Shown here: positions 14,015 to 23,696 of the stretch, piece by piece
Layout: each line of letters starts with the position of its first letter
How positions within the stretch are numbered: position 1 is the stretch's first letter
Assembly: GCA_026932235.1 (NCBI GenBank)
Contig: JAIXKR010000036.1
Span: 1-64,000, forward strand
Origin: Burkholderiales bacterium
Lineage (GTDB): Bacteria; Pseudomonadota; Gammaproteobacteria; Burkholderiales; Burkholderiaceae_C
Direction of reading: 5' to 3'
Length of the DNA stretch: 64,000 bases
Made by a program: the position numbers and the translations under genes
Notes under the pieces: generated by a model
Database searches by the model: none
Seen by the model: the letters and a program-made list of their open reading frames with translations, nothing else
Told to the model about the DNA's origin: nothing

Positions 14015-15405
14015 GCCACGGCCTCCTGCACGGCGCGGCACGCAACGTCGCCCGCATCGGCGAGCTCGCCTGGCCCCTCTTCATCGGGCAGATCTCGGTG
14101 GTGGCCTTCGCCACCGTCGATACGCTGCTTCTGGGGCGCCATTCGGCCGCCGACCTCGCGGCGCTGTCGGTGGGCACCGCCGCCTACATCACCGTCTTCA
14201 TCGGCCTCATGGGCGTGGTGCTGGCGCTGAGCCCCATCGTCGGCCAGCTCTACGGCGCCGGACAGAACGAGCAGGCCGGGCGCCAGCTCCACCAGGCGGT
14301 GTGGCTGGCGCTGGCGCTGTCCGTCGTCGGCGCGGCGGTACTGCTCTTCCCGGCGCCCTTCATGACGCTGGCGCGCATGTCGACCGAGCAGGAAGCGCGC
14401 GTTCGCACCTATCTCGCGGTCCTGGCGCTCTCGCTGCCGGCGTCGCTCCTGTTCTCGGCGTATCGCGGCTTCAACAACGCGCTCTCGCGCCCGAAGGCGG
14501 TGATGGCCTTGCAGGTGGGCGGGCTGGCGCTGAAGCTTCCGCTCTCGGCCTGGTTCATCGGCGGCATTCCGGTGCTGGGAATCCCGTCGCTGGGCGTGGT
14601 CGGCTGTGCGGTGGCGACGGCCATCGTCATGTGGATGCAGGCGCTGGCGGCCTGGCTGGTGCTGCGGCGCAGCGCCTTCTACGTCCCCTTCCGACTCTGG
14701 GGCCGCGGCCTGCACGCGCCGGACCCGCAGGCGCTGTGGGCGCAGCTGCGTCTGGGCGTGCCGATGGGCCTCTCCATCCTGATCGAGGTCAGCGGCTTCG
14801 CGATGATGGCCGTCTTCATCGCGCGCCTGGGAACGAATGCGGTCGCCGGTCACCAGATCGCCGCCAACCTGGTGTCGCTGATGTTCATGCTGCCGATGGC
14901 GCTGGCGATCGCTACGAGCACGCTGGTGGCGCAGCGCCTGGGCGCGCGCGACCTGCCCGACGCGCGCGCGCTGACGCGGCACGGCATCGGCCTGGGCGTG
15001 CTCGTGGCCGCCGCGCTGGGCAGCCTGGTCTACCTCGGCCGCGCCGGCATCGTGCGCCTGTACACGCAGGACGCCGCGGTGATCGCCGCGGCGCTGCCGA
15101 TCCTCGCCTGGGTGGCGCTCTTTCACCTCTTCGACGCAACGCAGACCATGGCCGCCTTCGTGCTGCGCGCGCACCGCATCGCCACGGTGCCAATGTTCAT
15201 CTTCGCCGCCTCCCTGTGGGGAATCGGCCTGGGCGGAGGCTACCTGCTGGCCTTCGATCCGCCGGCCTTCGTGCCGGCGGCCCTGCACGGCGCACCGGGC
15301 TATTGGGTGGCGAGCACGATCGGCCTGACGGTGGCGGCGTCGCTGCTGCTGGCGGTGGTCTGGCGCGTCATGCGCGCCCGTCCCCCCGCGCCAGCGCCAG
15401 CGTGA
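14011..15405 (+). CDS. MATE-family multidrug efflux transporter
   Basis: 464-residue inner-membrane antiporter of the MATE family with about 12 hydrophobic segments in two homologous halves (ELAWPLFIGQISVVAFATVD opens the first half; RLGVPMGLSILIEVSGFAMM the second). No ATG or GTG is available near the family N-terminus; the TTG at 14011 overlaps the trpS stop as TTGA and gives a normal-length protein. Its 3' end overlaps the convergent histidine kinase gene by 38 bases. Coupling ion (Na or H) and substrate are unknown. Confidence 0.9.
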   Translation: MSHGLLHGAARNVARIGELAWPLFIGQISVVAFATVDTLLLGRHSAADLAALSVGTAAYITVFIGLMGVVLALSPIVGQLYGAGQNEQAGRQLHQAVWLALALSVVGAAVLLFPAPFMTLARMSTEQEARVRTYLAVLALSLPASLLFSAYRGFNNALSRPKAVMALQVGGLALKLPLSAWFIGGIPVLGIPSLGVVGCAVATAIVMWMQALAAWLVLRRSAFYVPFRLWGRGLHAPDPQALWAQLRLGVPMGLSILIEVSGFAMMAVFIARLGTNAVAGHQIAANLVSLMFMLPMALAIATSTLVAQRLGARDLPDARALTRHGIGLGVLVAAALGSLVYLGRAGIVRLYTQDAAVIAAALPILAWVALFHLFDATQTMAAFVLRAHRIATVPMFIFAASLWGIGLGGGYLLAFDPPAFVPAALHGAPGYWVASTIGLTVAASLLLAVVWRVMRARPPAPAPA

Positions 15406-16705
15406 AACAGCTGCCGCCGCCTTCGCGCGACGTACAGCTGGCGCTGCCGCCGTGGCGCTCCGCGATCTGGCGCACGAGCGAGAGCCCGAGCCCGACGCCG
15501 CCGGCCTTCTCGGCGTGCCCGGGCAGGCGGAAGAAGGGCTCGAAGATGCGCTCGCGGCAGCCTTCGGGAATCCCGGGACCGCGGTCGCAGACCTGGACGA
15601 TCGCCTGCGTGCCCTGCGATTGCACGCGGACGTCGATCTCCTCGCCGCCGTAGCGGCGCGCGTTCTCCAGCAGGTTGCGCAGCGCGCGCCGCACGAGGCG
15701 CTCGTCGCCGCGCAGCGTCACCGCCTCGCCGCGCACCACGGCATCGACGCGTGCGCCCTCTTCCGCGGCGAGCCCGAGGAGGTCGATCTCGTCCTTGCCC
15801 TGCTCGGCGGTGGCGGCGTCGAGCCGGCTGGCCAGCAACACCTCCTCCACCAGCGCATCGAGCTCGCCGATGTCGACGTCGATCTCGCGGCGCAAGGCTT
15901 CGCGCCCGGCTTCCGGGGTTTCGTCGAGCATGGCCACTGCCATCTTCAAGCGCGCCAGCGGCGAGCGCAACTCGTGGCTGGCGTTGGCGAGCAGGGTCTT
16001 GTGCGATTGCAGCAGCGCCTCGATGCGCGCCGCGGCACGGTTGAAGCTCGCCGCCACCGCGGCGACCTCGTCGCGACCGTCCTCGGCCACGCGCTCGTGC
16101 AGCGCGCCTGCGCCGAAGGCCTCGACACCGCGCTGGAGCGCCTCCAGCCGCCGCGTCAGCCGGCGCACGACCGGCCACGCCCCGGCGGCGACCGCGGCAA
16201 AGAGCACCAGCAGCAACAGCACCAGCGTCGGCCCCGCAGGCCAGCCGGCCGGCGTCAGCCAGGGCGCGGCGCCCCTCGGTGGCGGCGGCGCACCCGCCGG
16301 GCCCGGCCGGCGCACGTTTGGACGCAGCACCCACAGCGTGCGGCCGTCTTCCATCGGCACGCGCTGCAAGCGGCGCGCGAACGCGGGCCCGGGATCGGCT
16401 TCGCGGCGCCGGAAGAGCTCGCTCGTGGCCAGGCGCCGCCCCTGCTCGTCGTCGAGCGCCAAGGGCAGGCGCAGGCGTTGCGACCAGGCCTGCAATGCCG
16501 CCTCCTGTTCGCCTCGTGGCGCCTGCGCCTCGGGCAGGCCGCGCTGCAGCAATTCGGCCCAGGCCTCGGTGCGCTCGCGCACGCGTTCCTCCCAGCGCCC
16601 GCGCTCGTGCTCGAAATGCTGCTGCACGAGCCAGCCCGAAACCAGCGCGAACAGCGCCAGCGCCGCGACGACGGTGAGCCAGATGCGCAGGTAGAGCGAC
16701 TTCAC
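15368..16705 (-). CDS. Sensor histidine kinase, CpxA/EnvZ-like
   Basis: 445-residue membrane sensor kinase. TM1 about residues 8-28, a periplasmic loop of about 120 residues rich in Arg/Glu/Gln then Pro, TM2 about 165-185, HAMP, HisKA with phospho-acceptor His in LANASHELRSPLARLKM, and HATPase with N-box LRNLLENARRYGG and G-box DRGPGIPEG. I place the start at GTG 16705 (VKSLYLRIWLTVV), as no ATG stands near the first helix. It lies 37 bases after the response-regulator gene and downstream of a Spy/CpxP-like gene, so it probably senses envelope stress or metals. Confidence 0.9.
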   Translation of the reverse strand: MKSLYLRIWLTVVAALALFALVSGWLVQQHFEHERGRWEERVRERTEAWAELLQRGLPEAQAPRGEQEAALQAWSQRLRLPLALDDEQGRRLATSELFRRREADPGPAFARRLQRVPMEDGRTLWVLRPNVRRPGPAGAPPPPRGAAPWLTPAGWPAGPTLVLLLLVLFAAVAAGAWPVVRRLTRRLEALQRGVEAFGAGALHERVAEDGRDEVAAVAASFNRAAARIEALLQSHKTLLANASHELRSPLARLKMAVAMLDETPEAGREALRREIDVDIGELDALVEEVLLASRLDAATAEQGKDEIDLLGLAAEEGARVDAVVRGEAVTLRGDERLVRRALRNLLENARRYGGEEIDVRVQSQGTQAIVQVCDRGPGIPEGCRERIFEPFFRLPGHAEKAGGVGLGLSLVRQIAERHGGSASCTSREGGGSCFTLALARGDGRA

Positions 16706-16742
16706 GACGGCGGCGGCGAGGCGGCGTGCGGGTGACGCGCCT

Positions 16743-17447
16743 TCAGCCCTCGTCCTGCTTGCGCGCGAAGACGTAGCCGCTGCCGCGCACGGTGAGCACG
16801 CGGCGCGGGTTCTTGGGATCGTCCTCGATGAGGGCGCGGATGCGCGAGATGTGCACGTCGATGCTGCGGTCGAAGGCCTCCAGCGGGTGGCCCTTGAGCG
16901 CGTCCATGATCTGGTCGCGCGAGAGCACGCGCCCGGGGCTGCGCGCCAGCACCACCAGCAGCTCGAACTGGTGGCCGGTGAGCTCGCAGGGCCGGCCATC
17001 GAGCCGCGCCTGGCGCGCACCGAGGTCGATCTCGAGGCGGCCGAAGACGAGCACATCGTCGTCGCCGGGATCGGGCGCGGCGCGGCGCAGCAGCGCCTTC
17101 ACGCGCGCCAGCAGTTCGCGCGGCTCGAAGGGCTTGGGCAGGTAGTCGTCGGCGCCGATCTCCAGGCCGAGGATGCGGTCCATCGGCTCGCCGCGTGCCG
17201 TCAGCATGAGCAGCGGCAGGCGGCGCCAGCGGGGATCGGCGCGCAGCTCGCGCGTGAGCTCCAGGCCGTCGCCGTCGGGCAGCATCAGGTCGAGCAGCAA
17301 GGCGTCGAAACTGCCTTGGCGCAGCCGCTCGCGGCCCTCGTGCAGCGAACCGGCGACCTCGACCTCGAAGCCGTGACGCCGCAGGTAGTCGCCCAGCATG
17401 CCGGTCAGGCGCGCATCGTCATCGATCAGCAGCAGTCGCGTGCTCAA
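16743..17447 (-). CDS. OmpR/CpxR-family response regulator
   Basis: 234 residues: receiver domain (LLLIDDDARLTGMLGDYL; phospho-Asp in LLLDLMLPDGDG; Lys in DYLPKPFEPRELLAR) and a C-terminal OmpR-type winged helix (LTGHQFELLVVLARSPGRVL ... HISRIRALIEDDP). The start codon appears to be TTG at 17447, preceded by AGGGAA six bases upstream; no ATG precedes the acidic pocket. It sits between the Spy-like gene (upstream) and its cognate kinase (downstream), the arrangement seen in Cpx-like systems. Confidence 0.9.
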   Translation of the reverse strand: MSTRLLLIDDDARLTGMLGDYLRRHGFEVEVAGSLHEGRERLRQGSFDALLLDLMLPDGDGLELTRELRADPRWRRLPLLMLTARGEPMDRILGLEIGADDYLPKPFEPRELLARVKALLRRAAPDPGDDDVLVFGRLEIDLGARQARLDGRPCELTGHQFELLVVLARSPGRVLSRDQIMDALKGHPLEAFDRSIDVHISRIRALIEDDPKNPRRVLTVRGSGYVFARKQDEG

Positions 17448-17490
17448 GGCGGGTTCCCTGCGGGCAAGCTCCAGGCTCCAGGCGCGAAGC

Positions 17491-18039
17491 TTACTTCTCC
17501 GGTCTGGGCCCGCCGTCGCGCCGCATCCGGGCCTTGCGCTGCGCGGCCTGCTCGGCGAGCCTGACGCGCTGCTCGGGCGTGAGCACGCGGCTCACGTCGA
17601 GCATGAGCTGCAGCTGGCGCTGGCTTGCGGCATCGATGCGCGCAAGTTGCTGCTGGCGCAGCGCCTCGGCGGCTGCGGCATCGATCGTCGGCTGCGTGAA
17701 GAGCTGGCGCATCTGCTCGTGCAGCGCCGCACCGCCCTCGCGCGCGGCGTCGCCCTCGGCGCGCGCGGCCTCGAAGAGCCGGCGGATCTGCGCCTGCTGT
17801 TCGGCACTGACGCCGGCCGCCTCGAGCATGCGCTGGCCACGGCGGCCGGCCATCATCGCGCCCCAGGGGCCGGGGCCGGGGCCGGCATCGGCAGCCCAGG
17901 CCTGATGCGGGGGGCCGCCCCAGGGACCAGGGTGAGCCTGGACGAGCGCCGCGGTGCCCGCCAGGGCGAGCAGGACGCCACCGGCGAGCAGGATGCGCGC
18001 GCGGCGGGACCAGGGATTGGAGACGGTGATCGCGTTCAT
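17491..18039 (-). CDS. Spy/CpxP/ZraP-like periplasmic protein
   Basis: 182-residue exported protein with an N-terminal membrane signal (about residues 15-35) and cleavage probably after VQA. The mature protein is helical with the family motif ending VLTPEQRVRLAEQA (LTxxQ type), preceded by a second copy-like VSAEQQAQIRRLFEAAR. Such proteins act as periplasmic chaperones or metal-binding dampers of a cognate two-component system. The ATG at 18039 follows GAGGAA. First gene before the CpxR/CpxA-like pair, so it is likely both target and feedback partner. Confidence 0.8.
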   Translation of the reverse strand: MNAITVSNPWSRRARILLAGGVLLALAGTAALVQAHPGPWGGPPHQAWAADAGPGPGPWGAMMAGRRGQRMLEAAGVSAEQQAQIRRLFEAARAEGDAAREGGAALHEQMRQLFTQPTIDAAAAEALRQQQLARIDAASQRQLQLMLDVSRVLTPEQRVRLAEQAAQRKARMRRDGGPRPEK

Positions 18040-18195
18040 CGACGTTCCTCGAAGGGATGGGAAGGTGAAGGCGATGTTCGACCCACGACGTATCCGGCGC
18101 ATGCGCCACGCGTAAAGTTCTGTGCATCGCCGGCGATCCGTTTCCGGCGCCGGGCACGTCGGCCGGTCGCGGCGGCGTGCGCCGCGCGAACCGGG

Positions 18196-18966
18196 TCAGA
18201 CCTGCGCTTCGCTCGTCGCCGCGGGCGCCGGGACCTCGCCGCCGCGACGAATGGCGCGGCTGATCGCGCGCGCGGACGGCGAAGCGAGTTCGCCCTGGAC
18301 CTCGACGGCGGACGCTTCGGGTGCGCCCTCCATCGGCGCGAGATGGAGGTCGGGGATCATCACCGCGCCGTAGGCGGCACGCAGTGCGGCTTCGGCGGCG
18401 CCGTCCCCGTCGTCCTCGAGCGCGGCCGGGGGCGCGAGCGCCTCGGCGTCGAGCATCGACACCGCCGCGACGGCACCGCCCTGCCGCGGCGCGGCGGCCG
18501 CACCGGCGTCAGCGTCGGGCTCGGCCTCGCGCTCGATCAGCGTCACCGCCATCTTCGAGCGCAGCGTCGCCAGCCCCGCGTCGGACCAGTTGGTGACGAC
18601 GCCCTCGAACTGCTCGAGCGCGCGCTGCAGCACGTCGAGCGGCACCTTGGCGAGCGCGCGCGCGCCCTTCTTCGCCAGCGCGTACTCGATGAAGGCGAGG
18701 TGGCGCAGGGTCGTGCGGTTCCCGGGCAATTCGTCGAGCAGTGCCGTGAGCGCGGCTTGCATCGCCTGCGCCTCCTGCTGCGCCTTCAACGCCGCGCCGT
18801 CGTTCTTCCTCGCCGCCTTGCGCCGACCGCCGGCCGTGGTCGCAGGGCTGCTCTCCTCGAGCACGACCTCGATTCCGCGTTCGCCGCGCTGCAGGCGCAA
18901 GTCGGCGCGAAAGAAGGCGCGCACGGCGCGGACGAGGGCGATGCAGGGGCGCAGCAACGGGGACAT
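18196..18966 (-). CDS. Conserved-looking hypothetical protein
   Basis: 256 residues, family not recognised. N-terminal 80 residues are basic and helical (LVRAVRAFFRADLRLQRGER), followed by a helical middle part (LTALLDELPGNRTTLRHLAF ... LDVLQRALEQFEGVVTNWSD) and an Ala/Glu-rich low-complexity C-terminal tail. No signal peptide or transmembrane helix, so probably cytoplasmic. It shows steady GC-rich codon use, supporting a real gene. Isolated, with about 155-180 bases free on either side; the gaps show no clear promoter or terminator. No function is offered. Confidence 0.65.
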   Translation of the reverse strand: MSPLLRPCIALVRAVRAFFRADLRLQRGERGIEVVLEESSPATTAGGRRKAARKNDGAALKAQQEAQAMQAALTALLDELPGNRTTLRHLAFIEYALAKKGARALAKVPLDVLQRALEQFEGVVTNWSDAGLATLRSKMAVTLIEREAEPDADAGAAAAPRQGGAVAAVSMLDAEALAPPAALEDDGDGAAEAALRAAYGAVMIPDLHLAPMEGAPEASAVEVQGELASPSARAISRAIRRGGEVPAPAATSEAQV

Positions 18967-19150
18967 GAGCGGAAACGGCAGGGCTGACGGTCGGGACCGC
19001 GGGAGACGCCCGGGCCCACGTCCGCACTATCGGCCGGCGACGCCGAAACCTTGAGGGTCGCGCGGCGTACCGCCTGTATCCAGGCGCAACCGGGCAGGTC
19101 GGGGCGCGTCCGCCCAGCGCGAGACACGCATCCGCCGCGCGCGCGCCGGC

Positions 19151-20842
19151 TCAGGCACGGCAGGTGCGGTTCTTGCCGCTGCGCTTGGCTTCGTACAGGG
19201 CCTCGTCGGCGCGTTCGAGCGCGGCCTCCAGGCTTTCGCCGGACCGCCATGCCGTGACGCCGGCGGAGAAGGTGACGAAGACCTCGGACTGATCGTGCAT
19301 GAAGAGCGCGGCGCTGAGCGCGCGCTGCAGGCGCGTCAGCGCCTCCTGCGCCGCGTCGACCCCGGTTCCCGGCAGCAGCACGACGAACTCCTCGCCGCCG
19401 AAGCGCGCGAGGTGATCCACCGGCCGCAGGCGCTCGCGCACCGCCGCCGCCAGCGCGGTGAGCGCCTTGTCGCCGGCCGCGTGTCCGAGCCTGTCGTTGA
19501 GCTTCTTGAAGTTGTCGATGTCGAGCAGGCCCACCGACAGCGGCGCGTCCGCGCCTTCGCGCTCGCAGCGCGCGGCCTCGGCGGCAAAGGCCTGCGCCAG
19601 GCCGCGCCGATTCGCGACCTGCGTCAGCGCATCGGTGGACACCTCTTCGGAAAGCGCACGCAGCTCGCCCTCGAGCGCGCGCACCTGCGCCTCGAGCGCA
19701 CCGGCGCGCGCCTGCTCCGTCGCCATGCGCTGCTGCGCCTGCGCCACCAGGTCGCGCACGGCACGGCTGTCGTCGAGCAGTTCGCGCACGACGCCGGCGA
19801 GGCTGCCGATCGTCTGCGCCTCCTCGATCGCCTGCACGTGCCGCCCGACGTTGTCGTGAAAGCGCCCTGCCTGCGTGCCGAGCTCCCCGATCTCGCCGAG
19901 CAGCCGCTGCATGAGCTGCTTGAGCGCATCGCGCGCCTGGTCGCGCTCGCGGCGCACGCCTGCGTGGCGTTCCCGCGTCTCCGCGAGCATCGCGGCGGCG
20001 GCGCGCATGCTGCGCGCATTCAGGCCCTCGGCGAGGCGCTCGCTCAGCATCAGCGCCTGCCCGCGCGCCCAGCTTTCATCCTCGGCAAGCTCGACCAGTC
20101 CCTGCCCGAGCTGCGCGCACAGCTGGCCGGCCTGCGCGATGAGATGGTGGCGGTGCGCGAACTGCCGTCCGATCTCGGCGCAGACCTCCTGGAGCGCCTG
20201 CAGGCCGGCGGGGCTGGGGCCGTCGCGTGCGAGTTCGTCCGCCAGCCGAGCCAGCCGGTCGGCGAGCTCGCGCGCACGCGCGTCCTCCGGCGGCAGGCCG
20301 GCCTCGATGACCGCGCGCAGGTGGTCGACGGCCGTGGTCCAGTCTGCGGCGGCGGTGTCGGTCTGCACCGGCAGCGGCGTGTCGCCCTCCCAGGCGCCCA
20401 AGAGCGCCGACAGCCGCTGCTGCAGCCGCTGCATGTCGCTGCCGCTGCCGTCGAGGACGCGCTGCAGGCTCTCCTTCTTGCGCGCGACCGTCCACTGGCG
20501 GCTGCCTCGCTCGACGCCGCGCAGCAAGCGCTCGAGCAGCTTCGCCCAGGCCTGGGCCTGCGCCGTGGCGCCCGGCCCGCCCCGCTCCAGTGCCGCAGCG
20601 ACCTGCTCCCACTGGCCCTGCATGAAGGCCGTGACGAGGTCCGCGCGACGCGGGCCCTCGTCGGCCCAGCGCACGGCCAGCCGCTCGAGCAAGGCGCGGG
20701 CGCGCTCGGGCAGGACCGCGGGCGCGTGGCCGGATTCCTCCGCGTAGGCACGCGCATAGTTCTCCGGCGTGGGCTCCTGCTGCGCCAGTGCCAGCCGCCG
20801 CAAGGCGCCCTTGGCGAGCTGCGCTGCCGTCACCGCGCCCAC
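19151..20842 (-). CDS. GGDEF diguanylate cyclase with long helical N-terminal region
   Basis: 563 residues. The last 165 residues form a GGDEF domain with active-site RFGGEEFVVLLP and an intact RxxD inhibitory site (RPVD, five residues ahead), so it should make cyclic-di-GMP under product inhibition. Residues 1-390 are helical and partly coiled coil with no transmembrane segment; this type of N-terminus is found in cytoplasmic cyclases that respond to partner proteins. I chose GTG 20842 because GGAGG stands eight bases upstream. It follows the GGDEF/EAL gene by 35 bases, forming the third gene of an Hpt-REC/GGDEF/EAL-GGDEF operon. Confidence 0.88.
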   Translation of the reverse strand: MGAVTAAQLAKGALRRLALAQQEPTPENYARAYAEESGHAPAVLPERARALLERLAVRWADEGPRRADLVTAFMQGQWEQVAAALERGGPGATAQAQAWAKLLERLLRGVERGSRQWTVARKKESLQRVLDGSGSDMQRLQQRLSALLGAWEGDTPLPVQTDTAAADWTTAVDHLRAVIEAGLPPEDARARELADRLARLADELARDGPSPAGLQALQEVCAEIGRQFAHRHHLIAQAGQLCAQLGQGLVELAEDESWARGQALMLSERLAEGLNARSMRAAAAMLAETRERHAGVRRERDQARDALKQLMQRLLGEIGELGTQAGRFHDNVGRHVQAIEEAQTIGSLAGVVRELLDDSRAVRDLVAQAQQRMATEQARAGALEAQVRALEGELRALSEEVSTDALTQVANRRGLAQAFAAEAARCEREGADAPLSVGLLDIDNFKKLNDRLGHAAGDKALTALAAAVRERLRPVDHLARFGGEEFVVLLPGTGVDAAQEALTRLQRALSAALFMHDQSEVFVTFSAGVTAWRSGESLEAALERADEALYEAKRSGKNRTCRA

Positions 20843-20877
20843 GCCCGACGCCTCCGCATCGCCGACCCGCGCCGCCC

Positions 20878-23136
20878 TCAGCCGCGGCCGACCAGGACGC
20901 GCGCACGGCCGCCTTCGTCCTCGGCGACGCCCGCGCTGATCCAGGGCATCTTGCGCCCGTGCAGCGACTGCTCGAGCCAGAGCTCGAGTTCGGCCGCCGG
21001 CACCGGGCGGCTGAAGAGGAAACCCTGCATCACGCTCACCCCCAGGCGATGCAGAACCTCCATCTGCCGCAAGGTCTCGACGCCCTCGGCGACGACGCGC
21101 AGGCCCAGCGAGCGCGCGAGCGCGATCACCGCCGTGATCACCGCCGAGCTCTGCGGACTGATGCCGAGTTCGCGCACGAAGCTGCGGTCGATCTTGAGCT
21201 CGGAGATGGGCAGCGTCGTCAGGTAGGACAGCGAGGAGTAGCCGGTGCCGAAGTCGTCGATGGCGATCTCGACGCCGATCTCGTTGAGGCGGTGCAGCGC
21301 GGGGATCACGCTCTGCAGCTCCTGCATCAGGTTGTCCTCGGTGATCTCGAGCATGATGACGCGATGCGGCACGCCCTCCTCGGTCACGACCCGGTGGATG
21401 AAGTCGACGAGGTCGCCACGCTCGAACAGGCGGCTCGGCAGGTTCACGGCGATCGATTCGGCGAAGCCGAATCCCTTCTGCCAGCTCCGCGCCTGGCGTG
21501 CGGCCTCCGCCAGCGCCCACTCGGAGATCGGCACGATCAGCCCCGTCTCCTCGGCCAGCGGGATGAACTCCCCCGGCGGCACCAGGCGCCCGCCGCGCTG
21601 CCAGCGCATCAGCGCCTCGACACCGGTCATGCGCGCGCCTCGCACGTCGATCTTGGGCTGGTAGTGCAGCACCAGTTCCTCGCGCTCGAGCGCCTTGTGC
21701 AGCGCCGTCTCGAGCTCGAGCTTCTCGCGCCCGCGCCCCGCCAGCTGCGGGCCGTACAGCGCCGAGGCGTTGCGTCCGGTGGCCTTGACCGAGTACATCG
21801 CGACGTCGGCGTTGCGCATCAGGTCGGCGACGCCGTCGCCGTCGCGCGGGTAGATGGCGACGCCGACGCTGGCGGTGACGAAGCACTCCTGCCCGGCGAC
21901 GACGATGGGTTCGCGCATGACTTCCAGCATGCGCTGCGCCACGCGTTCGGCGTCGTGCTCGTCGCCGACCTCGGGCAGCAGCGCGACGAACTCGTCCCCG
22001 CCCAGCCGTCCGACGGCCTCCAGCGAGCGGTGCGAGCGCACGCCCATGCCGTGGCCCTCGTACACCGCCTCCAGCACCTGGTCGGAGTGGCGCACGCAGC
22101 GGCGCAGCCGGCGCGCGACCTCGGTCAGCAGTTCGTCACCCGACTGATGCCCCAGCGTGTCGTTGATGTTCTTGAAGCGGTCGAGGTCGATCAGCAGCAG
22201 GGCGCATTGGTGGCCCAGGCGCCGCGCCATCTCCAGTGCGCGCTCGGCGCGCCACAGCAGCTGGCGCCGGTTGGGCAGGCCGGTGAGCGCGTCGAAGTTG
22301 GCGAGATGGCGGATCTTGTCCTCGGCCACGCGGCGGTCGGTCACGTCCTGGATGACGCCGGTGTAGCCGATCATCTGCCCCAGGTCGTTGAATTCGGGCT
22401 CGGCCTCGACGTGCACGACGTGGTCGCCGCTGTACCAGCTCGGGGTGATCGGGATGTCGGTCGTCAGCACGGCGCCATGCTCGAGCGTGCTGCGCAGCAT
22501 GCGCACGAGAACGCTCCGGTCCTCTGCGGGCACCATGCGCAGCAGGCCGTGCATCGACAGGCGTTCGCGCGAGGGCAGCCCGAACACGCGCAGCGCCTCG
22601 GGCGAGAGCACGAGCCCGCCCTGGCGCCGCCACTCGAAGCTGCCCATGCGCGCCAGGTCCTGGGCCCGCGCGAGCTTGGACTTGCTGCGCTCGAGCTCCT
22701 GCCGCGTGCGCGCAGCCCGCAGCAGATAGCGCAGCCGGCCGTCGAGCAGGCTCCATTGCTGCGTCCACTGCTGCGTCTTGACGAAGAAGTCGGTTGCCCC
22801 GGCCTCGTAGGCACGGGCGATCGAGGCGTCGTCGTCGAGCCCGGTGAGCATGAGCACGGGCACGTGCTCGCCGCCCGGCAAGGCGCGCAGGGCACGGCAA
22901 GTCTCGAAGCCGTCGACGCCGGGCATCATGGCGTCGAGCAGGATGACGTCTGGAAGGCCGTCGGCGAGTGCGTCCAGCGCCGCCTGGCCGCTTTCGGCCT
23001 CGCGCACGACGAAGCCGCGCTCGCGCAAGGCGGCGGCCGCGATCATCAGCGTCACCGGGTCGTCGTCGGCCAGCAACACGCGCGCGGGCTCGTGCGCCTG
23101 CTCGTCAGGGCTGAACAACGGGACGGAGGCGCTCAT
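20878..23136 (-). CDS. Response regulator with PAS, GGDEF and EAL domains
   Basis: 752 residues. Receiver domain about 18-135 ([12 protein letters not shown]; phospho-Asp in [12 protein letters not shown]; Lys in FFVKTQQ), PAS about 160-280, GGDEF about 290-470 with intact [12 protein letters not shown], and EAL about 485-740 with [28 protein letters not shown] and EGVE, all the residues of an active phosphodiesterase. A 21-residue insertion separates the usual RxSD (RHSD) from the GGDEF loop, moving the inhibitory site. It starts 13 bases after the Hpt gene stop, so phosphoryl transfer from Hpt to this receiver is the simple reading. Confidence 0.92.
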   Translation of the reverse strand: MSASVPLFSPDEQAHEPARVLLADDDPVTLMIAAAALRERGFVVREAESGQAALDALADGLPDVILLDAMMPGVDGFETCRALRALPGGEHVPVLMLTGLDDDASIARAYEAGATDFFVKTQQWTQQWSLLDGRLRYLLRAARTRQELERSKSKLARAQDLARMGSFEWRRQGGLVLSPEALRVFGLPSRERLSMHGLLRMVPAEDRSVLVRMLRSTLEHGAVLTTDIPITPSWYSGDHVVHVEAEPEFNDLGQMIGYTGVIQDVTDRRVAEDKIRHLANFDALTGLPNRRQLLWRAERALEMARRLGHQCALLLIDLDRFKNINDTLGHQSGDELLTEVARRLRRCVRHSDQVLEAVYEGHGMGVRSHRSLEAVGRLGGDEFVALLPEVGDEHDAERVAQRMLEVMREPIVVAGQECFVTASVGVAIYPRDGDGVADLMRNADVAMYSVKATGRNASALYGPQLAGRGREKLELETALHKALEREELVLHYQPKIDVRGARMTGVEALMRWQRGGRLVPPGEFIPLAEETGLIVPISEWALAEAARQARSWQKGFGFAESIAVNLPSRLFERGDLVDFIHRVVTEEGVPHRVIMLEITEDNLMQELQSVIPALHRLNEIGVEIAIDDFGTGYSSLSYLTTLPISELKIDRSFVRELGISPQSSAVITAVIALARSLGLRVVAEGVETLRQMEVLHRLGVSVMQGFLFSRPVPAAELELWLEQSLHGRKMPWISAGVAEDEGGRARVLVGRG

Positions 23137-23149
23137 CGACGACAAGGAT

Positions 23150-23575
23150 TCAAGCGTCGAGCATAGCGGCAACCGCCCGACGCACGGCGTGTGCGTGCGC
23201 GAGCACGGCATCGAGCTCGGCGCCGTCGGGCGCACCCCCCTCCTGACGCGCACTCTGCTCGATCGCCGCGCAGCCCTGCGCCAGCGTCGTGGCGCCGACC
23301 GCCGCGGACGAGGATTTCAAGGTGTGCGCGATGCGCCCGAGCTGCTGCACATCGCCGCGCGCCCGCGCCTGCAGCAAGTCCTGAAGCTGGCGACCGAGCG
23401 AACTCTCGTAGGTCTGCAGCACCCTGCGCACCAGGCCCTGCCGCCCGTCGGGGTCGAACTCGCCCAGGCGCGCCAGCACCTGCAGGTCGATCAGGGTCGC
23501 CGCCGAGGCGGCATCACCCTGCGCTGCACGCGCGGGAACAGCAAGCCCGGTAAGCGCATTCTCAATCTCGTGCAT
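23150..23575 (-). CDS. Hpt-domain phosphotransfer protein
   Basis: 141-residue histidine phosphotransfer protein: one Hpt domain, with the phospho-accepting His in [15 protein letters not shown] near residue 85. The N-terminal 30 residues are a short variable stretch. The ATG at 23575 was chosen over a longer open frame because the added residues are basic and low-complexity. First gene of the operon with the REC-PAS-GGDEF-EAL protein; a sigma-28-like promoter lies about 120 bases upstream. Confidence 0.88.
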   Translation of the reverse strand: MHEIENALTGLAVPARAAQGDAASAATLIDLQVLARLGEFDPDGRQGLVRRVLQTYESSLGRQLQDLLQARARGDVQQLGRIAHTLKSSSAAVGATTLAQGCAAIEQSARQEGGAPDGAELDAVLAHAHAVRRAVAAMLDA

Positions 23576-23696
23576 CGAACGACTCGCGCAGTAACCGCCC
23601 CTGCCGATCCGCGCCGGAGCATGCCGGCTGCGACCCTCTCCCGTCAAGCGAGAACGACCGGATCCGCCGGGACGCGATGCGGATCCATCCGCAAGC

